This document shows, in pieces, positions 24,709-32,405 of a stretch of 64,000 nucleotides of DNA; within the stretch, counting starts at the first letter, position 1; every line of letters starts with the position of its first letter. The notes under the pieces are model-generated. The model did no database searches and was not told the origin of the DNA. It saw nothing but the letters and a program-made list of their open reading frames with translations. Both the position numbers and the translations under genes were made by a program. This DNA comes from Lachnospiraceae bacterium (GTDB lineage Bacteria; Bacillota; Clostridia; Lachnospirales; Lachnospiraceae). The stretch covers positions 37,911-101,910 of the forward strand of contig JAFRLH010000085.1 of NCBI GenBank assembly GCA_017431345.1, read 5' to 3'.

Positions 24709-25749
24709 ATGTACAGATTTAATAACGATTACAGTCTGAATGCGCATCCCGCAGTCCTGAAAGCTGTCAGTGACATCAGCGGTCATGCTTACGGCGGATA
24801 CGGCCTCGATGAGATCTGCACGGAAGCGGCTGATCTGATCAAAGCCAGGATCGGTGCTCCGGATGCAGATGTCCATTTCCTGGTCGGCGGCACACAGACA
24901 AATTATACGGTCATTTCAGCAGCCCTCCTGCCGTATCAGAGCGTTCTCTGCGCGGAGAGCGGACATATAAATGTTCATGAGACAGGCGCCGTTGAGCATA
25001 TCGGACACAAGATCACTGCCCTGCCGCATACGGATGGAAAGATCACTGCCGGGCAGATCGCAAAGGCGGGAGAGGATTTCCGGATCAGCGATGTGCAGGA
25101 ACACATCACCGAACCCGGTATGGTCTATATTTCCTTCCCCACAGAATACGGTACCGTTTATACCCTGCAGGAACTGGAAGAGATCCGGACAGCCTGTGAT
25201 GAATACGGATTGGTGCTGTTCATCGACGGCGCAAGGCTCGGATACGGCCTGGCAGCAGAAGGAAATGATGTGACGATTCAGGACATCGCACGGATTGCGG
25301 ATGTTTTCTATATCGGCGGCACAAAGTGCGGCGCCCTGTTCGGGGAAGCAGTGGTCATCCGGAATAAGCGGATCGGGCATCGGTTCCGCAGCCATATCAA
25401 ACAGAACGGCGGCATGCTGGCAAAAGGATTTCTGCTCGGTGCGCAGTTCAGGGCGCTGTTTGCCGATGATCTGTATTTTAAGATCACGGAGCAGGCAGTC
25501 GGGAAAGCGATGCGGATAAAGGAAGCGTTCCGGGAGAAAGGCATTCCGTCGTATATTGAAAGTCCTACAAATCAGCAGTTCGTCCTGCTGACAGACAGAC
25601 AATGCGCCGTGTTTTCAGAGAATTTTGTCTTTGAAAACGAGGGCACTGCGGAAGACGGTATGCACATTTCAAGATTCTGCACGAGCTGGGGAACCACGGA
25701 GGAAGAGACAGAAGCTTTGATTTCAGCGATCAGAGACCTGAATATCTGA
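24709..25749 (+). CDS. threonine aldolase family (beta-eliminating lyase) PLP enzyme
   Basis: About 346 residues; ATG at 24709 fits the AGAGGTG spacing better than the overlapping ATG at 24706. Fold-type I PLP enzyme of the low-specificity L-threonine aldolase type: N-terminal NDYSLNAHPAVLKAV, GGTQTNYTVISA, the PLP Asp in FIDGARLGYG and the Schiff-base Lys in YIGGTKCGA. It cleaves threonine or allo-threonine to glycine and acetaldehyde in characterised relatives. Probably cotranscribed with the dehydrogenase upstream. Confidence 0.85.
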   Translation: MYRFNNDYSLNAHPAVLKAVSDISGHAYGGYGLDEICTEAADLIKARIGAPDADVHFLVGGTQTNYTVISAALLPYQSVLCAESGHINVHETGAVEHIGHKITALPHTDGKITAGQIAKAGEDFRISDVQEHITEPGMVYISFPTEYGTVYTLQELEEIRTACDEYGLVLFIDGARLGYGLAAEGNDVTIQDIARIADVFYIGGTKCGALFGEAVVIRNKRIGHRFRSHIKQNGGMLAKGFLLGAQFRALFADDLYFKITEQAVGKAMRIKEAFREKGIPSYIESPTNQQFVLLTDRQCAVFSENFVFENEGTAEDGMHISRFCTSWGTTEEETEALISAIRDLNI

Positions 25750-25853
25750 CCAGGAAGCGGAAGATAATACACTTCCGCTTTTCCTATGTTTGCCGTCCGT
25801 TTGCAGAAACACGGATATTGGAATAATCCGTTTCCGATTTGCCAAAAAACCTC

Positions 25854-25921
25854 TTGACAAATACGTTTCGAGGGTACAAAATATACCTTGCACGATTAAG
25901 CAAAAACACAATATATAGTAT
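25854..25921 (+). promoter_or_regulatory. nrdD promoter with two NrdR-like boxes
   Basis: TTGACA (25854-25859), 17 nt, CAAAAT (25877-25882). Two NrdR-box-like elements follow the family pattern of paired ACACWATATATWGT: tacaaaatataccttgca (25875-25892, covering the -10) and acacaatatatagtat (25906-25921), 31 nt apart, i.e. three helical turns. The same pair recurs before the small nrd gene. Confidence 0.8.
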
Positions 25922-25964
25922 CTGATCCGGCGCAGCGCATAGCGCGGAACAAGAGGAGAGAAAT

Positions 25965-28250
25965 ATGATTCGCAGTATTATCAAAAGGGACGGAAGAAAG
26001 GTTCTGTACGACCAGGCAAAGATCGCAAGAGCGATCCTGAAAGCCATGGAAGCCACCGGGGAAGGCGATGCGGAAAGCGCAGCGCGCGTAGCGAACGCCG
26101 TGGAAGGCCGTCTTGAGGGCGACCGCCTGAGCGATGCGCCCGGCATTGAATATATTCAGGATGCCGTAGAAAAAGAGCTGATGAATTACGGCTTCAATGA
26201 GACAGCCAAAGCCTATATTCTGTACAGAGCGAACCGTACCAGAGCCAGAGAAGCCAATACCAGCCTGATGCATACGATCGATGAGATCACGCAGGTGGAT
26301 GCGAAGGCTTCTGATCTGAAGCGGGACAATGCCAATATTGACGGGAACACCGCCATGGGCAGCATGCTCCAGATCGGTGCCGCCGGTGCAAAGTCCTACA
26401 ACGAGATGTATCTTCTCCGGAAAGAGCATGCGAAAGCATTCCGGGAAGGATATCTGTATATCCATGACTTTGATTTCTATTCCCTGACCACTACCTGTAC
26501 CCAGATCGATATCCTGAAGCTGTTCCACGGCGGATTCTCGACCGGACACGGATACCTGAGAGAACCGCAGAGCATTCAGAGCTATACCGCGCTTGCTGCG
26601 ATCGCCATCCAGTCGAACCAGAACGACCAGCACGGCGGCCAGTCCATTCCGAACTTTGATTACGGCATGGCAGAGGGTGTAGGAAAGAGCTACCGCAGGA
26701 ATTACACCAATATCCTTACGGATGTTGTGGAGGACGCCTGCGATACGGAAGATCTGAAAGACAGGATCAAAGCAGCTGTTGAGTCAGTAGAAAGAAGCGC
26801 CGCGGAGACAGTCGGCCTTGGAAACGGATCGGAATTTGACGCTCAGATGGCAGAAGAACTGGCAGTCTGCTTCCCTGCGCTGGAAGGACAGGATATCTCC
26901 CATCTCCTGACAAGAGTGAGAAAACGTGCTTATAAGCTTACCGATCATGAGACCTATCAGGCTATGGAAGGCTTTGTGCACAACCTGAACACCATGCATT
27001 CCCGCGCCGGCGCCCAGACGCCTTTCTCCTCGATCAACTACGGGACGGATATCACACCGGAAGGCCGCATGGCCATCAGAAATATCCTGCTGGCGCTCGA
27101 TGCCGGACTGGGACACGGCGAGACATGCATCTTCCCGATCCACATCTTTAAGGTCAAGGAAGGCGTGAACTATAATCCGGAAGATCCGAACTATGATCTG
27201 TTCAGACTGAGCTGCAAGGTCAGTGCAAGAAGGTTGTTCCCGAACTTCACATTCCTGGATGCTCCTTATAATCTTCAGTATTATGTTCCCGGACGTCCGG
27301 AGACGGAAGTGGCTACGATGGGATGCAGGACCAGGGTCATGGGAAATGTTTATGATCCCACGCGTGAGATCGCCTATTCCAGAGGGAACCTGTCGTTCTC
27401 CTCGATCAACCTTGTCCGTCTTGCGCTGGAAGCAGATCATGACGAGAAGGTGTTTTACGAGAAGCTTGACTGGATGCTCGACCTGACTGCCCAGCAGCTT
27501 CTTGACAGATTTGAGATCCAGGCCGCGAAGCACGTGTACAACTTCCCGTTCCTGATGGGACAGGGTGTCTGGCTTGATTCGGAAAAGCTTGCCAACAGCG
27601 ACGAGATCCGTGATGTATTAAAGCATGGAACCCTTTCGATCGGTTTCATCGGCCTTGCAGAGACGCTTACCGCTCTTTACGGCAAGCATCACGGCGAGAG
27701 CGAGGAGATCCAGCAGAAGGGTCTTGAGATCATTGGCCATATGAGAGATTTCTGCAATAAGAAATCCCAGGAGATGAAGATGAACTTCACCCTGCTCGCC
27801 ACGCCTGCAGAGGGTCTGTCCGGCAAATTTGTCCGCCAGGACCAGCAGCGTTTCGGCAAGATCCCCGGCATCACCGACAGGGAGTATTACACGAACAGTT
27901 TCCATATTCCGGTATGGTTCCCGATCTCTGCCTATGACAAGATCCGCCTTGAAGGACCGTATCATGCGCTCTGCAATGCCGGTCATATCAGCTATGTCGA
28001 AATGGACGGAGATACTTCCAAGAATATCGAAGCCTTTGAGCAGGTCGTCAGATGGATGCATGACTGCGGCGTAGGTTACGGCAGCATCAACCATCCCGTG
28101 GACAGAGATCCGGTCTGCGGATATGTCGGCGTGATCGGAGACGTCTGCCCGAGATGCGGAAGAAGAGAAGGAGAGCAGATCCCGCAGGAGCTTGTGGAAA
28201 AACTGCGCAGAATGTATCCTGAAATGCCCGCTTTCCAGGGGATCATGTAA
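25965..28250 (+). CDS. nrdD: anaerobic ribonucleoside-triphosphate reductase, catalytic chain lacking glycyl-radical tail
   Basis: 761 residues, start behind AAGAGGAGAG. Class III ribonucleotide reductase making dNTPs under anoxia. N-terminal ATP-cone (about 1-90: IIKRDGRKVLYDQAKIARAI), then the ten-stranded barrel core. The C-terminal zinc region has Cys718, Cys728 and Cys731 in PVCGYVG and CPRCG. After this, family members normally continue into the RVxGYLG glycyl-radical segment, but here the chain ends with an unrelated 30-residue tail (...MPAFQGIM). The radical segment is found in the separate 53-residue ORF at 28422. Regulated by an NrdR-box promoter. Confidence 0.93.
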   Translation: MIRSIIKRDGRKVLYDQAKIARAILKAMEATGEGDAESAARVANAVEGRLEGDRLSDAPGIEYIQDAVEKELMNYGFNETAKAYILYRANRTRAREANTSLMHTIDEITQVDAKASDLKRDNANIDGNTAMGSMLQIGAAGAKSYNEMYLLRKEHAKAFREGYLYIHDFDFYSLTTTCTQIDILKLFHGGFSTGHGYLREPQSIQSYTALAAIAIQSNQNDQHGGQSIPNFDYGMAEGVGKSYRRNYTNILTDVVEDACDTEDLKDRIKAAVESVERSAAETVGLGNGSEFDAQMAEELAVCFPALEGQDISHLLTRVRKRAYKLTDHETYQAMEGFVHNLNTMHSRAGAQTPFSSINYGTDITPEGRMAIRNILLALDAGLGHGETCIFPIHIFKVKEGVNYNPEDPNYDLFRLSCKVSARRLFPNFTFLDAPYNLQYYVPGRPETEVATMGCRTRVMGNVYDPTREIAYSRGNLSFSSINLVRLALEADHDEKVFYEKLDWMLDLTAQQLLDRFEIQAAKHVYNFPFLMGQGVWLDSEKLANSDEIRDVLKHGTLSIGFIGLAETLTALYGKHHGESEEIQQKGLEIIGHMRDFCNKKSQEMKMNFTLLATPAEGLSGKFVRQDQQRFGKIPGITDREYYTNSFHIPVWFPISAYDKIRLEGPYHALCNAGHISYVEMDGDTSKNIEAFEQVVRWMHDCGVGYGSINHPVDRDPVCGYVGVIGDVCPRCGRREGEQIPQELVEKLRRMYPEMPAFQGIM

Positions 28251-28264
28251 GAAATTGCGAACAG

Positions 28265-28309
28265 CACGGGATGAATCGTTAAGGATGACAAAATTCATCC
28301 CGTGTTTTT
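28265..28309 (+). terminator. intrinsic terminator between nrdD and the glycyl-radical ORF
   Basis: 12-bp perfect stem cacgggatgaat (28265-28276) / attcatcccgtg (28293-28304) with a TTTTT tail. Confidence 0.9.
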
Positions 28310-28320
28310 GAAAATAGTGC

Positions 28321-28386
28321 TTGACAAAACACAGGTTTTGATACAAAATATACCTTGCACCGGCACAACAGACACAATATATTGTG
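28321..28386 (+). promoter_or_regulatory. second NrdR-type promoter, before the small NrdD-tail gene
   Basis: TTGACA (28321-28326), 17 nt, CAAAAT (28344-28349), with tacaaaatataccttgca (28342-28359) identical to the nrdD box and acacaatatattgtg (28372-28386). Spacing between boxes is 30 nt. Confidence 0.82.
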
Positions 28387-28421
28387 GTCAGGATGCTTTC
28401 AGAGAATAAAGGAGAATAATT

Positions 28422-28583
28422 ATGAGCGAACAGAGCTATAACGAAAAACTCGGACAGGGCGTAGGATTTGAGCGGATCCGCCGCATCACCGGATATCTTG
28501 TAGGAACCATGGATAAATGGAATGACGCGAAACGTGCCGAAGAGCATGACCGCGTAAAACACGGTCTTACCGCGCATGCTTAA
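28422..28583 (+). CDS. free-standing glycyl-radical domain of class III ribonucleotide reductase
   Basis: 53 residues, start behind AAAGGAG. The segment ERIRRITGYLVGT followed by DKWNDAKRAEEHDRVKH aligns with the C-terminal end of full-length NrdD proteins (E. coli: RRVCGYLG ... AGKQEEVKRRVKH), in which the Gly of the GYL motif bears the stable radical; here that is Gly24. The protein therefore supplies the radical site missing from the 761-residue NrdD upstream. It has its own NrdR-box promoter and is separated from nrdD by a terminator. Its last 8 nt overlap the nrdG start. NrdG would be the activase acting on it. Confidence 0.85.
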   Translation: MSEQSYNEKLGQGVGFERIRRITGYLVGTMDKWNDAKRAEEHDRVKHGLTAHA

Positions 28584-29091
28584 GCTGGCGGGGATAGCCG
28601 AGGATTCAATCGTTGACGGGCCGGGCATTCGCACGGCCTTTTATGTTCAGGGCTGCCCGCATCACTGCCCCGGCTGTCACAACCCCGAAACCTGGGATTT
28701 CTCGGGCGGCACGGAAATGGAAGAGGAGACTCTTCTGAAAATCGTAAAGAGCAATCCGCTCTGCCGCGGCGTCACTTTTTCCGGCGGCGAACCTTTTACG
28801 CAGGCGGAGGGGCTTGCGAAGCTGGCGGTGCTTCTGAAGGAGAACGGATACGAAGTAGCTTCCTATACCGGTTTTACGTTTGAGCAGCTGTATGAAAACG
28901 GTACCGAAGCGCAGAGGAGACTTCTGTCACTGATCGATGTACTGGTGGACGGCCCGTTCCTGATGGCGGAAAAGAGCCTGGAGCTGAATTTCCGCGGCAG
29001 CAGGAATCAGCGTGTGCTGAACGTGCCCGAAAGCCTGAAAGCGGGAAAAGCAGTGGAAGAAACCTCTGCCAGATGGCTCGGTATTTATTAG
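28576..29091 (+). CDS. nrdG: anaerobic ribonucleotide reductase activating enzyme
   Basis: 171 residues, ATG inside the end of the glycyl-radical ORF. Radical-SAM enzyme: CPHHCPGC cluster motif (CxxxCxxC) about residues 28-35, GGTEM and FSGGEPF SAM-binding motifs. It transfers a hydrogen abstraction to the NrdD glycine, here presumably on the small separate subunit. Normal length for NrdG (about 155-180). Confidence 0.95.
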   Translation: MLKLAGIAEDSIVDGPGIRTAFYVQGCPHHCPGCHNPETWDFSGGTEMEEETLLKIVKSNPLCRGVTFSGGEPFTQAEGLAKLAVLLKENGYEVASYTGFTFEQLYENGTEAQRRLLSLIDVLVDGPFLMAEKSLELNFRGSRNQRVLNVPESLKAGKAVEETSARWLGIY

Positions 29092-29103
29092 AATATAAAA
29101 AGA

Positions 29104-29165
29104 AGACAGGTTCCGGTTCCCGCTTTGCCAAAAAGCAGGGAGAAAACCGGAACCTGTCCTCTTTT
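29104..29165. terminator. bidirectional terminator between nrdG and rubredoxin
   Basis: gacaggttccggtt (29105-29118) pairs perfectly with aaccggaacctgtc (29145-29158), with an A-run before and T-run after, between convergent genes. Confidence 0.9.
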
Positions 29166-29173
29166 TTCATGGA

Positions 29174-29329
29174 TTACTGTTCTGAGAACTGACTCTTGTC
29201 AACGCCGCAGAGCGGGCATTCAAAGTCTTCGGGAACATCTTCCCACTTCGTTCCGGGTTCGATCCCTGCATCGGGGAAACCGGCTTCTTCATCATATTCC
29301 CAGCCGCATACATCACATACATAAACCAT
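29174..29329 (-). CDS. rubredoxin
   Basis: 51 residues starting with [19 protein letters not shown] behind a perfect AAGGAGG. Two CxxCG knuckles (VCDVCGW and ECPLCGV) bind one iron. Rubredoxins carry single electrons, often to rubrerythrin or superoxide reductase in oxidative-stress defence of anaerobes. Monocistronic. Confidence 0.96.
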   Translation of the reverse strand: MVYVCDVCGWEYDEEAGFPDAGIEPGTKWEDVPEDFECPLCGVDKSQFSEQ

Positions 29330-29376
29330 GGTAGATTCCTCCTTTTTAGGCCGCAGTGGCGGCTCCTTCTGCTGTA

Positions 29377-29405
29377 ACAATAGCATAACATTGTGACAGT
29401 GTCAA
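29377..29405 (-). promoter_or_regulatory. rubredoxin promoter
   Basis: Reverse strand TTGACA (29400-29405), 17 nt, TATTGT (29377-29382). Confidence 0.7.
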
Positions 29406-29759
29406 AAGGTTTATGTAAATCAACCGTAGAGTTGGCGGTCAGACTATTTTTGTGAGAGAAAGTATATTCAGAACATTAATAATAACTATATTATAATATG
29501 GTAAATAAATAAGTGATTTCTTCCTTTCATTTTCTGAAAACAAAATAAATTAATTAATCAAAATGATGAATTGTTTCCTCTAAAGACAGCAAAAAAAAGA
29601 AAAATGAAAAAAAGAGCGTTCCATACCAAACAAAACGAAAGAAAATGAACTGTTTTTCAGTCCTTTGATAATTGACTTTAACTCCCCCGTGTCCTATAAT
29701 TACAGTATCTTACAGGTCTATGCGCCAAAGCGCTTAGCCAAAAAAGGAGGATGATTCCA
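29406..29759 (+). other. A+T-rich upstream region of the isocitrate dehydrogenase gene
   Basis: About 350 nt without coding potential and with long A/T runs. The clear element is the promoter TTGACT (29672-29677), 17 nt, TATAAT (29695-29700), giving a leader of about 50 nt with a small GCGC-CAAA-GCGC hairpin (29721-29734) ahead of AAGGAGG. No other element was recognised. Confidence 0.6.
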
Positions 29760-30980
29760 ATGGGAAAGATTCAGATGACCACTCCGTTGGTCGAGATGGA
29801 CGGCGACGAGATGACCAGAGTTCTGTGGCAGATCATTAAAGACGAGCTGCTGCTGCCTTTTATCGATCTCAAGACAGAATATTATGATCTCAGCCTGGTA
29901 AAGAGAGAAGAGACCAAGGATCAGATCACTATCGATTCCGCAAATGCTGCATTAAAGTATGGCGTAGCTGTAAAGTGCGCGACCATCACTCCCAATGCAC
30001 AGCGTGTTGAAGAGTATAACCTTTCACAGATGTGGAAGAGCCCGAACGGCACCATCCGTGCGATCATGGACGGAACCGTATTCCGCGCTCCCATTCTTGT
30101 AAGAGGTATTGAGCCTTACGTTAGAACATGGAAGAAACCCATCACGATCGCTCGTCATGCTTATGGTGATGTTTATAAGAATACCGAGATGAAGTGCTTC
30201 GAGAAAGGTACTGCCAAGATCGTTTTCACAAGCGAAAAAGGCGAGACCAGAGAGTCCGAGATCTTCACATTCACCGAGGACGAGGGCGGCGTGATCCAGG
30301 GTATGCACAACCGCTGCAACTCCATCAAATCCTTCGCAAGAAGCTGCATGAACTATGCTCTTGATACCAAGCAGGATCTGTGGTTCGCAACCAAGGACAC
30401 CATCTCCAAACAGTATGACCACACCTTCAAGGATATCTTCGCAGAAGTATTCGAGACTGAGTACAAAGAGAAATTCGAAGCTGCCGGCATCACCTATTTC
30501 TACACTCTGATCGACGACGTCGTAGCACGTGTCATCCGTTCCGAGGGTGGATACATCTGGGCCTGCAAGAACTATGACGGCGATGTTATGTCCGACATGC
30601 TTGCAACAGCTTTCGGTTCCCTGGCTATGATGACTTCCGTACTTGTAAATCCCGACGGAAAGTATGAGTATGAAGCTGCTCATGGTACTGTTACCAGACA
30701 TTACTACAAGCACCTGCAGGGTGAAGAGACCTCCACGAACTCCGTAGCTACCATCTTTGCATGGACCGGCGCTCTGAACAAGAGAGGCGAGCTGGACGGC
30801 AATGCTGATCTGCAGAAATTCGCTAAGGCTCTTGAGAAAGCTACCATCGACACCATCGAGGAAGGTTACATGACCAAAGACCTTGCGCTGATCACAACGA
30901 TCCCGAAGGAAGAGATCCATCAGGTCAACTCCAGAGGCTTCATCCTTGAGATCCGCAAGAGACTTGAGGCTCTTCTGTAA
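29760..30980 (+). CDS. icd: NADP-dependent isocitrate dehydrogenase (eukaryote-like subfamily)
   Basis: 406 residues; ATG at 29760 gives proper spacing from AAGGAGG, whereas the ATG at 29751 is too close. Motifs of the homodimeric eukaryotic-type NADP-IDH are present: VEMDGDEMTRVLW, TITPN, SPNGTIRAIMDGTVFRAPI, ARHAYGDVYK, the metal-binding Asp region IDDVVARVI and YDGDVMSDM, and AAHGTVTRHY near the cofactor site. It oxidatively decarboxylates isocitrate to 2-oxoglutarate. Codon use is strongly biased (highly expressed). No other TCA-cycle gene lies beside it, consistent with an incomplete cycle serving glutamate synthesis. Confidence 0.92.
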   Translation: MGKIQMTTPLVEMDGDEMTRVLWQIIKDELLLPFIDLKTEYYDLSLVKREETKDQITIDSANAALKYGVAVKCATITPNAQRVEEYNLSQMWKSPNGTIRAIMDGTVFRAPILVRGIEPYVRTWKKPITIARHAYGDVYKNTEMKCFEKGTAKIVFTSEKGETRESEIFTFTEDEGGVIQGMHNRCNSIKSFARSCMNYALDTKQDLWFATKDTISKQYDHTFKDIFAEVFETEYKEKFEAAGITYFYTLIDDVVARVIRSEGGYIWACKNYDGDVMSDMLATAFGSLAMMTSVLVNPDGKYEYEAAHGTVTRHYYKHLQGEETSTNSVATIFAWTGALNKRGELDGNADLQKFAKALEKATIDTIEEGYMTKDLALITTIPKEEIHQVNSRGFILEIRKRLEALL

Positions 30981-31001
30981 TTCAATTTGACAAACGATCT
31001 G

Positions 31002-31030
31002 GCCCCGGCATTTCAGCCGGGGCTTTTTTT
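31002..31030 (+). terminator. intrinsic terminator after icd
   Basis: gccccggc-atttca-gccggggc followed by seven T. Confidence 0.95.
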
Positions 31031-31151
31031 GCGAATGATGGATAAATGCTCCGGAAATGTGCTATAATACCAAAGGATGTTTTCCGGATCTGTTGGATCC
31101 GTGAAGACAGTCATCTGTTCCGCAAAAAAATATTCTTTGGAGGGTCATCTG

Positions 31152-32339
31152 ATGGATCAGAAAAAGCTTGGTTTCGGTATGATGCGGCTGCCTATTACAG
31201 ATAAAAATGATAAAGGCAGCATCGATATTGAACGTACCGCGGGAATGGTTGATCAGTTCATGGCAGCCGGTTTTAATTATTTTGATTCCGCTTATATGTA
31301 CCATGAATTTCAGAGTGAGCCTGTTACGGGAAAGACGGTCGTTGCACGGTATCCCAGGGACAGTTTTACGGTAGCGACCAAAATGCCGATGGGCATGTTC
31401 AATACAAAAGAAGAGCAGGAACGGATCTTCCATGAACAGCTGAAAAAATGCGGCGTGGACTATTTCGATTTTTATCTGATCCACAATCTGAATTCCTCCT
31501 GCATCGATACGGCCAGAGAGCTCGATACTGTCGGCTTCCTGCAGAAAATGAAAGAGGAAGGAAAGATCCGGAAGCTGGGGTATTCCTGTCACGATACCGG
31601 TGATTTTGTCGACCGTACCTTCACCGAATTCCCTCAGCTGGAATTCGTTCAGCTGCAGATCAACTATCTTGACTGGGAAAACGAGGGAATACAAAGCCGG
31701 AAATGTTATGAAGCAGCAGTGAAGCATGGAAAACCGGTGATCGTTATGGAACCGGTCAAAGGCGGTACACTTGCAAATATTCCAGCAGATGCGGAAGCAG
31801 TGCTGAGAGAAGTGCATCCTGACTGGAGTCCCGCATCCTGGGCCATCCGTTTTGCGGCCGGACTTCCCGGCGTTTATATGATCCTTTCCGGCATGAGCAC
31901 AGAAGAGCAGCTGGCAGACAATATCCGTACCATGCAGGATTTCAAGCCTCTGAATACGGAAGAACTGGCCGTGCTTGATAAAGTCCGAAATATCATTAAC
32001 GGAAGTATCGCCATCCCCTGTACCGGCTGCAGATACTGCGTGGAAGCGGACAGATGTCCCATGAACCTGAATATTCCGAGCTATTTCGCACTGTACAACC
32101 AGGAAAAACTGGATACGAACCCCAGCTGGTCATCTGAAAAAGAAATGTACGCTAATCTGCTCGCGGAAGGCTATGGGAAGATGGAAGACTGTCTGCACTG
32201 CGGGAATTGTGAATCCTACTGCCCGCAGCACCTGCCGATCAGGGAGCTGCTGGAGAAAGCCTCGGATTTCTTCGATGCGGATGGCGCCGGGAGAACATAC
32301 ACCGGAGAAAAAATCACAAAGAGCGGCAGACCGTTCTGA
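31152..32339 (+). CDS. aldo/keto reductase with C-terminal ferredoxin domain
   Basis: 395 residues, start behind TTGGAGGG. Residues 1-270 form an aldo/keto-reductase barrel (GFGMMRLP, FDSAYMYHE with catalytic Asp/Tyr, KLGYSCHD). The C-terminal part has two cysteine clusters, CTGCRYCVEADRCP and CLHCGNCESYCP, typical of 4Fe-4S ferredoxin folds. This fusion is common in anaerobes and suggests an electron link between NAD(P)H or ferredoxin and an unknown carbonyl substrate. A TATAAT at 31063-31068 may be its -10 element. Confidence 0.9.
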   Translation: MDQKKLGFGMMRLPITDKNDKGSIDIERTAGMVDQFMAAGFNYFDSAYMYHEFQSEPVTGKTVVARYPRDSFTVATKMPMGMFNTKEEQERIFHEQLKKCGVDYFDFYLIHNLNSSCIDTARELDTVGFLQKMKEEGKIRKLGYSCHDTGDFVDRTFTEFPQLEFVQLQINYLDWENEGIQSRKCYEAAVKHGKPVIVMEPVKGGTLANIPADAEAVLREVHPDWSPASWAIRFAAGLPGVYMILSGMSTEEQLADNIRTMQDFKPLNTEELAVLDKVRNIINGSIAIPCTGCRYCVEADRCPMNLNIPSYFALYNQEKLDTNPSWSSEKEMYANLLAEGYGKMEDCLHCGNCESYCPQHLPIRELLEKASDFFDADGAGRTYTGEKITKSGRPF

Positions 32340-32405
32340 GCATCTATTATTACAGAAACAACAGAAAGTCCGGTCCGCTTAAGGAACGGAAAAGGTCTTT
32401 AAACA

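Noticed and set aside
23371-24876. 501-codon reverse-strand ORF opposite the octopine-dehydrogenase gene
   Set aside because: It is fully antisense to a well-supported enzyme, has no ribosome-binding site or recognisable motif, and its composition is that of a shadow frame.
28240-28430. Frameshift or sequencing error splitting nrdD
   Set aside because: A terminator, a full promoter with two NrdR boxes and a good ribosome-binding site separate the two ORFs, so they are independent genes.
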